In this document: piece by piece, positions 1-7,570 of the stretch | Layout of the letters: each line of letters starts with the position of its first letter | Position numbering within the stretch: the first letter of the stretch is position 1 | From: DATKNA01 sp963786765 | GTDB taxonomy: Bacteria; Actinomycetota; Actinomycetes; Actinomycetales; Kineosporiaceae | Reading direction: 5' to 3' | Assembly: GCA_963786765.1 (NCBI GenBank) | Contig: CAWBAJ010000008.1 | Location: forward strand, 62,001-126,000 | DNA length: 64,000 nt | The notes under the pieces: model-generated | Told to the model about the DNA's origin: nothing | Database searches by the model: none | Seen by the model: the letters and a program-made list of their open reading frames with translations, nothing else | Program-made: the position numbers and the translations under genes

Positions 1-403
1 TCCCCGGGCTGATCGCCGCCATGCCCTGGTCGACGAGCGCGGGCGTGTTCGGCATCACCCGCACGACCGCGGTCCCCTCGGGCAGCCGCTCCTCGACGAA
101 GGCGGTCGTGATGCCCGCCGCGATGCAGACGATCAGTGCGCCCGGACGCACGGCGGCTGCGATCTCGGCGAGCAGCCCGCCGATGTCCTGCGGCTTGACG
201 ACGAGGACGACCGTGTCGCAGGACGACGCCGCCTCGGTGTTCGTCGTCGTGGGGACGTGGTACCGCTCGGCGAGCTCCGCGGCCCGCTCGGGACGCCGCT
301 CACTGAGGAGAACCTCTTTCGGCTCCCAGCCCGCCCGCAGCAGGCCGGAGACGAGGGTCTCGCCCATCACGCCACCGCCGAGGATGGCCACGGTCTCGGC
401 CAC
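1..403 (-). CDS. proC: Pyrroline-5-carboxylate reductase, N-terminal part (runs off the window start)
   Basis: This enzyme reduces 1-pyrroline-5-carboxylate to proline with NAD(P)H, the last step of proline synthesis. The visible 134 residues hold the Rossmann dinucleotide loop GGGVMG (residues 9-14), the VVLVVKPQD strand and the family motif VMPNTPALV near the window edge. The GTG start follows the proline dehydrogenase stop after one base (TGA-C-GTG), so the two genes look translationally coupled. The catalytic C-terminal helical domain lies outside the window. Having a synthetic and a catabolic proline gene in tandem recalls the actinobacterial neighbourhood in which proC lies close to the isomerase found at 5181-6014. 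Confidence 0.93.
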   Translation of the reverse strand, partial: MAETVAILGGGVMGETLVSGLLRAGWEPKEVLLSERRPERAAELAERYHVPTTTNTEAASSCDTVVLVVKPQDIGGLLAEIAAAVRPGALIVCIAAGITTAFVEERLPEGTAVVRVMPNTPALVDQGMAAISPG

Positions 404-404
404 G

Positions 405-1341
405 TCAGCCCCTGCTCATGAGCGAGCGCAGGAAGAACGTCACGTTGGCGGGCCGTTCGGCGAGGCGGCGCATCGAGGTAGCCGTACCACTCCGCGCCGT
501 AGGGCACGTAGACGCGCACCGTCTCGCCGTCGGACGCGAGCCGGCGCTGCTCCTCCGGCCGGATGCCGTAGAGCATCTGGTACTCGTGATCGGCGGGAGT
601 GCGCTTGTGCCGGACGGCTAGCGCGCCGGCGATGTCGATGATGCGCGGGTCGTGCGAGGCGACCATCGGGTAGCCCTGCCCGGCCATCAGCACCGACAGG
701 CAGCGCACGTAGGAGCGGTCGACGTCCAGGGCGGACTGGTAGGCCACGGACGGCGGCTCCTTGTAGGCGCCCTTGCACAGCCGCACCCTCGATCCCTGCG
801 TGGCGAGGTCCTTGCAGTCGCCCTCGGTCCGGTACAGGTACGCCTGCAGCACCGCGCCGACCCACGGGAAGTCGCCGCGCAGCTCGCGCAGCACCCACAG
901 GGTCGAGTCCGTCGTGGTGTGGTCCTCCATGTCGAGCGTGACCGTCGTGCCGGCGTCCGCCGCGGCAGCGCAGATGGCCCGGGCGTTCTCGAGGGCGATC
1001 TTCTCCCCGTCGTTCCCGAGCGACTGCCCGACGGCGGACAGCTTGACCGAGACCTCGACCCGGCGGCCGTCGGTGAGGCCGGCGTCCGACAGCTGCCGCA
1101 GCACGGTCAGGTAGGCGTCGCGCACGCGCCGGGCGTGCTCGAGGTCGGTGGTGTCCTCGCCGAGGTGGTCCAGCGTCGTCGTCAGGCCCTGCCCGAGCAG
1201 CTCCCGGCAGGCGCGGACGGCGTCCTCGGGCTCGGTGCCCGGGACGTAGCGGCGCACGACGTGGCGCGACCCGGGGGCGGTCTCGACGAACGAGCGGAGC
1301 CCCGAGCTCTGGGACGCCTGGAGCAGGACCTGTCGCAGCAC
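405..1341 (-). CDS. Proline dehydrogenase (monofunctional, PutA-like), with a 1-base frame change near its 3' end
   Basis: This FAD enzyme oxidises proline to pyrroline-5-carboxylate. Family motifs are present in order: VSVKLSAVGQSL, TLDMEDH, VLQAYLYRTEGDC, RLCKGAYKEP, SHDPRIID, HEYQMLYGIR and YVPYGAEWYGYL. I chose the GTG start at 1341 because GGAAGG lies just upstream; this gives about 311 aa, normal for the stand-alone family. An extra base near position 474 disrupts the last 24 or so codons. Removing it restores MRRLAERPANVTFFLRSL and a stop at 405-407, directly before proC. The flavin and substrate residues all lie before the shift. A sequence error is more likely than inactivation. The upstream neighbour on the same strand is the UPF0303 gene. 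Confidence 0.9.
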
Positions 1342-1411
1342 GGTCGACCTTCCGCCGGTTGGGCCCGCCGGTTCGGGGCGAGGACGCCGCCAGGCTACGC
1401 CGGGAGAGCGC

Positions 1412-1882
1412 TCACGACGCGGCGACGAACTGGCGCAGCACCCGGACGACGAGCTCGTGGTCCTCGACCTGGGGCAGGCCGGAGACGGTGACGACGCCGA
1501 CGAGCCCGACGTCGCGGACCACGAGCGGGAAGCCGCCACCGTGCGCGGCGTACAGCAGCGGGTCGACCCGCTGCCGCTCCTCGAACGTCGAGCCCTCGGC
1601 GGCGGCCCCCGCGCCGGCGCGCAGCGAGCTGGTCCCGACGAGCCGGACGACGCGGACCTTCCGCTCCACCCAGAGGTCGTTCGTCGCGGAGGTGCCGGGA
1701 AGAGCCGCGTGGAACACGACCTGGTCCCCGTGCCGCACGTCGACGACGACGGGAAGGGACTCGGCGAGCGCCGCGTCGAGCAGGCCGGCACCGAGGGCGA
1801 GCGCGTCCTGGTGCGTGAACCGGGCCAGGACGAGCTCGGCCTCCTGGGCGGCCAGCTCGTCCAGCGGCGGGTAGTCGGTCAT
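1412..1882 (-). CDS. UPF0303 / heme-degrading-domain-like protein
   Basis: A 156-residue single-domain protein that matches the UPF0303 family by its pattern: a middle segment HGGGFPLVV, a C-terminal VGVVTVSGLPQVEDHELVVRVL and full family length. Relatives are often annotated as heme-degrading-domain (GlcG/HbpS-like) proteins, but no reaction is established for this group and no heme-binding residue can be assigned here. There is no signal peptide or membrane segment, so it should be cytoplasmic. It lies 70 bp upstream of proline dehydrogenase and 13 bp after the pirin stop on the same strand, so it could belong to one transcript. Confidence 0.8.
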   Translation of the reverse strand: MTDYPPLDELAAQEAELVLARFTHQDALALGAGLLDAALAESLPVVVDVRHGDQVVFHAALPGTSATNDLWVERKVRVVRLVGTSSLRAGAGAAAEGSTFEERQRVDPLLYAAHGGGFPLVVRDVGLVGVVTVSGLPQVEDHELVVRVLRQFVAAS

Positions 1883-1895
1883 GCCGGACAGTCTG

Positions 1896-2851
1896 CTAGC
1901 GGCGCCGGTTCCCGCGCGCCTTGAGCCGCGTCGTCGGCAGCGCGGGCGCTGCCAGTGGCCCTGCCGGGTGATCGACGTGCCCGAAGCCGCGGCCGGCCTC
2001 CCAGTCCTGCCGGGCCCGGGCGATCTCGTCGTGGTCCCGCGCGACGAAGTTCCACCACATCAGCAGGTCCTCGCCGAAGGGCGTGCCGCCGAGCAGCACG
2101 AACCGTCCCGGGCCCTCGATCGCCAGCGCGCGGCGGCCGGCCGGCAGGCGCAGCAGCGACGACCTCCGCACCGGGACGCCGGCCACGACGGGCTCCTTCT
2201 CGACGGCGAGGACGCCGTGCTCGAAGTCGGCGTCCAGCGGGAGGGTGGTGCGGGCCCCCTCGGCGAGGACGAACTCGACGCCGAGCAGCGGGGAGTAGGC
2301 GGCGGCCGCCGACCTGGCGCCGTCCAGGGACCCGACGAAGACCGTGGCGCGCACGCCGGCGGCGGTGAGGACCGGCAGGTCGCCGTGGTGCTCGAAGTGG
2401 GGGGACTGGTGCCGTTCGTCGTCCGGCAGGGCGGTCCACAGCTGGACGCCGTGCAACCCGTCGCCCGCGGGCCCGAGGCTGTCCTCGGAGTGCGCGATGC
2501 CCCGCCCGGCCGTCATGACGTTCAGCTCGCCGGGGTGCACGAGCTGGCGGCTGCCGACGCTGTCGCGGTGCTCGACGTCGCCGTCCAGCAGCCAGGTGAC
2601 GGTCTGCAGGCCGATGTGCGGGTGCGGCGGCACGTGCATCCCACCGCTTGCGACGGGGCGTGGGGAGGACCGAAGTGGTCGACGAAGCACCAGGCCCCGA
2701 TCGTCCGGATCTCGCGGTGGGGCAGCGTGCGCTGCACGAGCATGGCGCGGGGCCCTCCCAGGGGCACCTCGCGCGGCTCGAGCAGGGTGATCCCCTCCCT
2801 GCGGTCGTGCTGCAGCTCGACCTCGTCGGGGTGCGCCTCGAGGTTGCTCAC
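1896..2851 (-). CDS. Pirin family protein, with a 1-base frame change
   Basis: Pirins are bicupin metal proteins; some are quercetin 2,3-dioxygenases and others act as redox-sensing regulators. The N-terminal cupin shows CFVDHFGP and, after the frame change, VPPHPHIGLQTVTWLLDG, whose histidines bind the metal, then GRGIAHSED. The C-terminal cupin includes GGTPFGEDLLMWWNFVARDHDEI. The GTG start at 2851 gives about 318 aa once one missing base is allowed for at about 2655-2670, between FGPP and VASGGM. The bases before and after the break both read as clean pirin, so I treat this as a sequence error or very recent lesion. It lies directly downstream of the ABC-2 exporter genes on the same strand. 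Confidence 0.85.
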
Positions 2852-2880
2852 CGATCGACTGTACGGCTGCGCGAGTCGTC

Positions 2881-3615
2881 TCAGTCCGTCCGCCGGCGCA
2901 GCGTCGCGGCTCCCGCTGCCAGCAGGGCGATCACGAACGCGAGCACGACGGCCATGTCGCGGGCGACGTCCGCGCCACCGTGCGGGTCGGAGGTGATCGT
3001 CCGCATCGCGTCGACGGCGTAGGACAGGGGCAGGAGGTCCGAGATCCAGTGCAGCACGTCGGGCAGCCGGTCCCGGGCCACGAGCAGGCCGCACAGCAGG
3101 AACTGCGGCAGCACGAAGGCGGGCAGGAACTGCACGGCCTGGAACTCCGTGGCGGCGAACGCCGACAGGAACAACCCCAGGGCTGTGCCGAGGACGGCGA
3201 CCGCCACCGCCACGACGAGCAGCAGCCAGGCGTCGCCGGCGACATCGAGCCCGAGCACGAGCAGGGAGAAGGCCGTCACCACCACGGCTTGCACGGCGGC
3301 GAGCAGCCCGAACGCGAGCGCGTACCCGGCGAGCAGGTCGCCCTTGCCCAGCGGCATCGCCAGCAGGCGCTCGAGGGTGCCGGTGCGACGCTCGCGCAGG
3401 GTGGCGATGCTGGTGATCAGGAACATCACCACGAACGGGAAGACACCGATCAGTGGGGCACCGATCAGGTCGAACACGGGGGTCTCGCGGTAGATCCACG
3501 CGAGCAGCCCGACGAGCACGCAGGGGACGACGACGAGCAGACCCAGCGTGCGGGGGTCGTGCCGGATCTGGCGTAGGACGCGTGCCGCCGTGGCGAGCGT
3601 CAGCCGGGCGCTCAC
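2881..3615 (-). CDS. ABC-2 type exporter permease
   Basis: A 244-residue integral membrane protein with about six hydrophobic segments: residues near 22-42, 55-75, 95-120, 130-155, 160-180 and a C-terminal helix before RRRTD. The cytoplasmic stretch RERRTGTLERLLAMPLGKGDLLAGY between the second and third helices is the signature of ABC2_membrane permeases of the YhhJ/DrrB type. Its start overlaps the ATPase stop by 4 nt, so the two are co-translated subunits. The substrate is unknown; drug or lipid export is typical for this architecture. The TetR gene upstream suggests inducible efflux. Confidence 0.88.
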   Translation of the reverse strand: MSARLTLATAARVLRQIRHDPRTLGLLVVVPCVLVGLLAWIYRETPVFDLIGAPLIGVFPFVVMFLITSIATLRERRTGTLERLLAMPLGKGDLLAGYALAFGLLAAVQAVVVTAFSLLVLGLDVAGDAWLLLVVAVAVAVLGTALGLFLSAFAATEFQAVQFLPAFVLPQFLLCGLLVARDRLPDVLHWISDLLPLSYAVDAMRTITSDPHGGADVARDMAVVLAFVIALLAAGAATLRRRTD

Positions 3616-4385
3616 ACCTGCACCTGCTTGCCGGCGGTCGACGCGTTCGCGCGGTCGACGAGGGTGAGGAAGGCCTGCTCGACGTCGCCGGTGCCCGTGG
3701 TGGCGAGGATGCCGTCGAGGGTGTCGTCGGCCAGCAGCCGGCCCTCCCGCATGAGCAGGAGGCGGTCGCAGCGGGCGGCCTCGTCCATGACGTGGCTGCT
3801 CACCAGGAGCGTCGTGCCCTCGCCCGCGAACCGGCGGAACAACGTCCAGAGGTCGCGGCGGAGCACGGGGTCGAGCCCGACCGTCGGCTCGTCGAGCACC
3901 AGCAGCTCGGGCGTGCCGACGAGCGCGGCCCCGAGGGAGACCCGGGAGAGCTGGCCACCGGAGAGGCGGTCGACCCGGGCGTCTGCGTGGTCGGTCAGCG
4001 ACACCAGGGACAGGATCCGCGCGACCTCGCCGTCGCGGTGGCCCCGGGGGACGCCGACCACCGTCGCGAAGTAGGCGAGGTTCTCGGCGACCGTGAGGTC
4101 GTCGTACACGCTCGGCGCCTGGGTCAGGTAGCCGACCCGGTCCCGCAGGTGGCGGTCACCGGCCGGACGCCCGAGCACGGTGACCGTCCCCCCTGCCACC
4201 TTCTGGACCCCGACGATGCTGCGCATCAACGTGCTCTTGCCGCACCCGCTGGGGCCCAGCAGGCCGATCACCTGACCGCGGGGGACGTCGAGCGAGAGGT
4301 CCGGGAGGACCACCCGGTCGCCCCGCACGACGCGCAACCCCTGCACGCGGACGGCGATCTCGTCCGTCGGGTCGCTTTTCATCAT
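3612..4385 (-). CDS. ABC exporter ATP-binding protein (DrrA/CcmA type)
   Basis: The nucleotide-binding subunit paired with the ABC-2 permease. Walker A is GPSGCGKST (residues 44-52 from the chosen start), the signature is LSGGQLSRVSLGAAL, Walker B is LLVLDEPTVGLDP, and the switch histidine is in VSSHVMDEA. I place the start at the tandem ATG codons 4385/4382, because GAGGAG lies about 12 nt upstream and the family begins close to this point; an upstream in-frame ATG at 4442 would add an unconserved tail. A 20-bp palindrome covers the start and leader (see 4376-4395), so repression by the adjacent TetR protein is likely. Confidence 0.9.
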   Translation of the reverse strand: MMKSDPTDEIAVRVQGLRVVRGDRVVLPDLSLDVPRGQVIGLLGPSGCGKSTLMRSIVGVQKVAGGTVTVLGRPAGDRHLRDRVGYLTQAPSVYDDLTVAENLAYFATVVGVPRGHRDGEVARILSLVSLTDHADARVDRLSGGQLSRVSLGAALVGTPELLVLDEPTVGLDPVLRRDLWTLFRRFAGEGTTLLVSSHVMDEAARCDRLLLMREGRLLADDTLDGILATTGTGDVEQAFLTLVDRANASTAGKQVQV

Positions 4386-4395
4386 GTGATGAAAA
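4376..4395. promoter_or_regulatory. Palindromic operator, probable TetR-family binding site
   Basis: TTTTCATCATGTGATGAAAA is a perfect inverted repeat with 9-bp arms and a 2-bp centre. It is strikingly AT-rich for this genome. It overlaps the ATG codons and leader of the exporter ATPase gene and lies between that gene and the TetR gene. TetR-type repressors commonly bind palindromes of this size, so it is probably the site through which the neighbouring regulator controls the pump. Binding is inferred, not shown. Confidence 0.7.
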
Positions 4396-4445
4396 TACTC
4401 CTCGCGGAAGCCGTGGGCAAGGGCCTGGGGGCGCCGCCGCACGGA

Positions 4446-5184
4446 TCAGGACGGATCGAGGACGGGTCGAGGACGGGTCGAGGACGGGTCAGGACGCCGG
4501 CAGGGAGCCTGCAACGGACCTGTCAGGTACCGCTGGATCGTGGGGCCGACGAGGGCCACCACGAGGTCGGGGTTCGCCGACGCCAGTGGTTCCATCCGCA
4601 CGACGTAGCGGGCGACGGCGAGCCCCATCATCTGGGACGCCGCCAGTGCCGCCCGCAACTCGGCGTCGTCGCTCCCGATCCGGGCGGCGATCCGGGCGAA
4701 CACCTCGCGGGTGAGGAACTCCCGCAGCATCCTCGCTCCGGCCTCGCTCGCCGACGCCGCGCTCAGCAGCGCGACGATGCGCTGACGTCCCTCGTCGGAG
4801 TCCCACACGCTCGTGAAGAGGCGCACCAGGCGGTCCCCCGTGCCGTCGACCCCGGGCGCGAGCACCGCCTCGATCAGCTGCTGGGGCCGGGCCGGCAGCT
4901 CGAAGGCGGCGACGAACAGGGCGTCCTTGCCGTCGAAGTAGTGATGCACGAGCCGCGCGTCGACGCCCGCCGCCCGGGCGACGCCGCGGATCGTCGTCGC
5001 GTCGAAGCCGCGGGCGCCGAACTCGGCGCGGGCCGCGGCCAGGATGTCCCCCCGCCCGTCCTCCCCCGCGCGGCGGCGGCCGCGTCGCTTGCCGGCGTCC
5101 GGTGGTTCGTTCGCGCTGCCCGCCGAGCGGCCCGGGGGCCGGCCGGCACGGCCGCGACGGGCTCCGCCGAGCGGGGGACGTCAT
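4446..5184 (-). CDS. TetR-family transcriptional regulator, N-terminal frame change
   Basis: The helix-turn-helix domain reads DILAAARAEFGARGFDATTI, then RGVARAAGVDARLVHHYFDG, typical of TetR proteins, followed by a helical ligand domain of the TetR_C type. The only plausible start is the ATG at 5184, which overlaps the isomerase stop as ATGA. That start is one base out of frame with the HTH, so a single-base insertion must lie in the Gly/Arg/Pro-rich stretch of about 5060-5170; the HTH frame itself has no start codon before an upstream stop. The 3' end runs through an 11-bp tandem repeat. It probably represses the ABC exporter that follows, through the palindrome at 4376-4395. Confidence 0.82.
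4447..4490. repeat. Four tandem copies of an 11-bp unit at the tetR 3' end
   Basis: Three exact copies of GAGGACGGGTC (4458-4490) plus one degenerate copy (4447-4457). The unit is not a multiple of three, so changing the copy number would change the reading frame and length of the regulator's C-terminal tail. It could expand or contract by slippage. Confidence 0.85.
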
Positions 5185-6014
5185 CGGCTCGGTGCGCGGG
5201 TCGCGAGGTGCAGCCGGGCGAACGCGAGGGCCTCGGCGAGGTCCGACTCGCGCTGCTCCCGGGTCCGCGCCCGCCGGGTGTTGACCTCGACGACGACCGT
5301 CCCGGTCCAGTTCCGTTCGGCGAGCAGGCCGAGGACGTCCCCGCAGGGCTGGTCGCCCTGCCCGGGGATCAGGTGCTCGTCCTTCGCCGAGCCGAGGCCG
5401 TCGGCGAGGTGCACGTGACTGAGCCGGTCGCCGAGGTCCAGGGCCAGGGCGAGCGCGTCGATCCCCGCGGTCGCGGTGTGCGAGAGGTCGAGCGTGACGT
5501 CGCGGTACGGGTAGGGACGCGGATCCCACCCGGGCAGGTAGGCCTGCAGCTCCCGGCCCCGAGCACGCCACGGGTACATGTTCTCCACAGCGAGGCGCAC
5601 GCCGAACTCGTCCGCGAGCCGCTCGACGCCGTCCACGAAAGCCGCGGCGTAGTCGCGCTGCCAGCGGAACGGCGGGTGGACGACGACCGTCCGGGCCCCG
5701 AGATCGATCGCCAGCCGGCACGAGCGGCGCAGCTTCTCCCAGGGCTCGCGGCCCCAGACCCGCTGCGACACGAGCAGCGTCGGCGCGTGGATCGCGAGCA
5801 CCGGCACCTGGTAGTGGTCCACGAGTCCCCGCAGGCTGCCGACGTCCTGGCTGACCGGATCGGTCCAGACCATGACCTCGATCCCGTCGTATCCGAGGTC
5901 GGCCGCGAAGACGAAGGCGTCCGCGCACGCCTGCGGGTAGACGGACGCCGTCGACAGGGCCACCGGCGCTCCCGGCACGCGCACCGCGGCGCCCTCGCCG
6001 ACACCCTCCGCCAT
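5181..6014 (-). CDS. Sugar phosphate isomerase/epimerase (AP endonuclease 2-like TIM barrel)
   Basis: A 277-residue protein of the xylose-isomerase-like TIM-barrel superfamily. Metal-ligand positions are visible in YDGIEVMVW, VLAIHAPTLL, TVVVHPPFRWQ, LAVENMYPW, TLDLSHTATAG, VHLADGLG and VVVEVNTR, the usual Glu/His/Asp pattern at strand ends. It resembles the mycobacterial Rv0498 group, which also neighbours proC. The true substrate of that group is not known. The gene starts 36 bp from the divergent plus-strand gene at 6051 and overlaps the downstream tetR start (ATGA), so it may be the first gene of the exporter transcript. Confidence 0.85.
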   Translation of the reverse strand: MAEGVGEGAAVRVPGAPVALSTASVYPQACADAFVFAADLGYDGIEVMVWTDPVSQDVGSLRGLVDHYQVPVLAIHAPTLLVSQRVWGREPWEKLRRSCRLAIDLGARTVVVHPPFRWQRDYAAAFVDGVERLADEFGVRLAVENMYPWRARGRELQAYLPGWDPRPYPYRDVTLDLSHTATAGIDALALALDLGDRLSHVHLADGLGSAKDEHLIPGQGDQPCGDVLGLLAERNWTGTVVVEVNTRRARTREQRESDLAEALAFARLHLATRAPSR

Positions 6015-6050
6015 GCGCCCAAACTACGTGCCCCGCCTACCCTGGGCCGC

Positions 6051-6857
6051 ATGCACGCACCCGGCGGCCCTCCCGCCGAGACGCCGCTGGACGCCGGCCG
6101 GCTCTGGGTCGAGTTCGCCGATCCCGCCGACCCCGGCGAGCCGGCCGGCACCGTCCTGCGGTGCGACCTCACCTGGCTCACCTCCGCCTGGACCTGCGTG
6201 TTCGGGCGGGGGTGCCGCGGGATCGACGCGAGCCGCCCGGACGACGGCTGCTGCACCCTGGGCGCGCACTTCAGCGACGCGGACGACGAGAAGCGGGTGG
6301 CCCGCGCCGTCAAGCGGCTGACCCCCCGGCAGTGGCAGCATGCGGCGGCCGGGGCCAAGGGGCGCTGGCGGGCCGTCGACGAGGAGGGCTCGCGCACCAC
6401 CGCCGTCGTGGACGGCGCCTGCGTGTTCCTGAACAGGCCGGGGTTCGCCCCGGGCACCTTCGCCGACGGGTCCGGCTGCGCCCTGCACCGGCTGGCCCTG
6501 GAAGAGGGCCGCCCGCCGCACGAGACGAAACCCGACGTGTGCTGGCAGCTGCCGGTCAGGCGGTCGTACCGGACGGTCGAGCGACCCGACGGCACCAGTT
6601 ACCTCGAGGTGACGATCGCCGAGTACGACCGGCGCGGCTGGGGCGCCGGCGGGCACGACCTCGACTGGTATTGCAGCGGCAGCCCGCTGGCGCACGTGGG
6701 GGCGGAGCCGGTCTACGTGTCGCTGGCCGCCGAGCTCGCCGAGCTGCTCGGGAAGCCTGCGTACGAGGTCCTGGTGGAGCACTGCGAGGCCGCGTTCGCA
6801 GCCCGCCGGCTGCTCCCCGTCGTGGTCCACCCGGCCACCCGGGCGGCCCGCCCGTGA
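6051..6857 (+). CDS. Conserved actinobacterial cysteine-rich protein, Rv0495c-like
   Basis: A 268-residue protein of unknown function. It has a cysteine pattern suited to metal or Fe-S binding: CDLTWLTSAWTCVFGRGCRG, then CCTLGAHFSD, then GSGCALHRLAL, CWQLPVRRSY and DLDWYCSGSP. This resembles the YkgJ/DUF3109 style of clustered-cysteine proteins and, by location next to the isomerase and proC, the mycobacterial Rv0495c family. There is no signal peptide. I use the ATG at 6051, 36 bp from the divergent isomerase start. Its stop overlaps the next gene's GTG (GTGA), pointing to an operon with the methyltransferase. The function is not established. Confidence 0.75.
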   Translation: MHAPGGPPAETPLDAGRLWVEFADPADPGEPAGTVLRCDLTWLTSAWTCVFGRGCRGIDASRPDDGCCTLGAHFSDADDEKRVARAVKRLTPRQWQHAAAGAKGRWRAVDEEGSRTTAVVDGACVFLNRPGFAPGTFADGSGCALHRLALEEGRPPHETKPDVCWQLPVRRSYRTVERPDGTSYLEVTIAEYDRRGWGAGGHDLDWYCSGSPLAHVGAEPVYVSLAAELAELLGKPAYEVLVEHCEAAFAARRLLPVVVHPATRAARP

Positions 6858-7552
6858 GCCCTGCCGGCGGGGACGTGATCCCCAGCCCGAACATCTGGCG
6901 GCACCCCGACGTCTACGAGCTCGAGAACCGTGCGGTCGACCCCGACGGGGTGATCGAGACCGCGATGCGGTCGGTGCGCGACTGGCGCAGGGCCACGGTG
7001 CTGGACGTGGGCTGCGGCAGCGGCTTCCACCTCCCGCGGTTCGCCGCCGACGCCGCCCGCGTGATCGGCGTCGAGCCGCACCCGCCGCTGGTCGAGCTCG
7101 CCCGCCGGCGGACCGCCGGGCTCGCCGATGTCGACGTCCGGGCGGGGACGGCGCAGCGGCTGCCCGTCCCGGACGCCTCGGTGGACGTCGTCCACGCCCG
7201 CTGGGCCTACTTCTTCGGTCCGGGCTGCGAGCCGGGGCTGCGCGAGCTCACCCGGGTGCTGCGCCGGGGCGGGGCGGCCTTCGTGATCGACAACGATCCG
7301 ACGCGCTCGACGTTCGGCGGGTGGTTCCGGCGCGCCTTCCCCGGCTACGACGCGGGCGAGGTGGAGCGGTTCTGGGCCCGGCAGGGCTGGTCCAGGACGC
7401 CGCTGCTCATGCGCTGGGCCTGCACGGCCAGGGCCGAGTTCGAGGCCGTCGTCCGGATCGAGTTCGCGCCGTCGCTGGCCGACGAGATCCTCGCCGAGCA
7501 CGCCGGCAGTGAGGTCGACTACGCCGTCAACCTCTTCTGGCGCACCGCCTGA
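6854..7552 (+). CDS. Class I SAM-dependent methyltransferase
   Basis: A 232-residue Methyltransf_11-type enzyme. Motif I is VLDVGCGSGFHLPRF, the acidic residue after strand 2 is in VIGVEPHP, motif II is PVPDASVDVVHARWAYFF, and the motif III region is ELTRVLRRGGAAFVIDND. The methyl acceptor cannot be deduced. The GTG start overlaps the upstream stop (GTGA), giving tight coupling to the cysteine-rich protein. It converges on the FtsX-type permease with an 18-bp gap. Confidence 0.85.
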   Translation: MSPAGGDVIPSPNIWRHPDVYELENRAVDPDGVIETAMRSVRDWRRATVLDVGCGSGFHLPRFAADAARVIGVEPHPPLVELARRRTAGLADVDVRAGTAQRLPVPDASVDVVHARWAYFFGPGCEPGLRELTRVLRRGGAAFVIDNDPTRSTFGGWFRRAFPGYDAGEVERFWARQGWSRTPLLMRWACTARAEFEAVVRIEFAPSLADEILAEHAGSEVDYAVNLFWRTA

Positions 7553-7570
7553 GCGCCCCCTCCCGGTGAG

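Noticed and set aside
3453..6050. Long open frames on the plus strand opposite the exporter, tetR and isomerase genes
   Set aside because: They are antisense shadows produced by the high GC content, with no domain pattern. The minus-strand frames carry clear family motifs.
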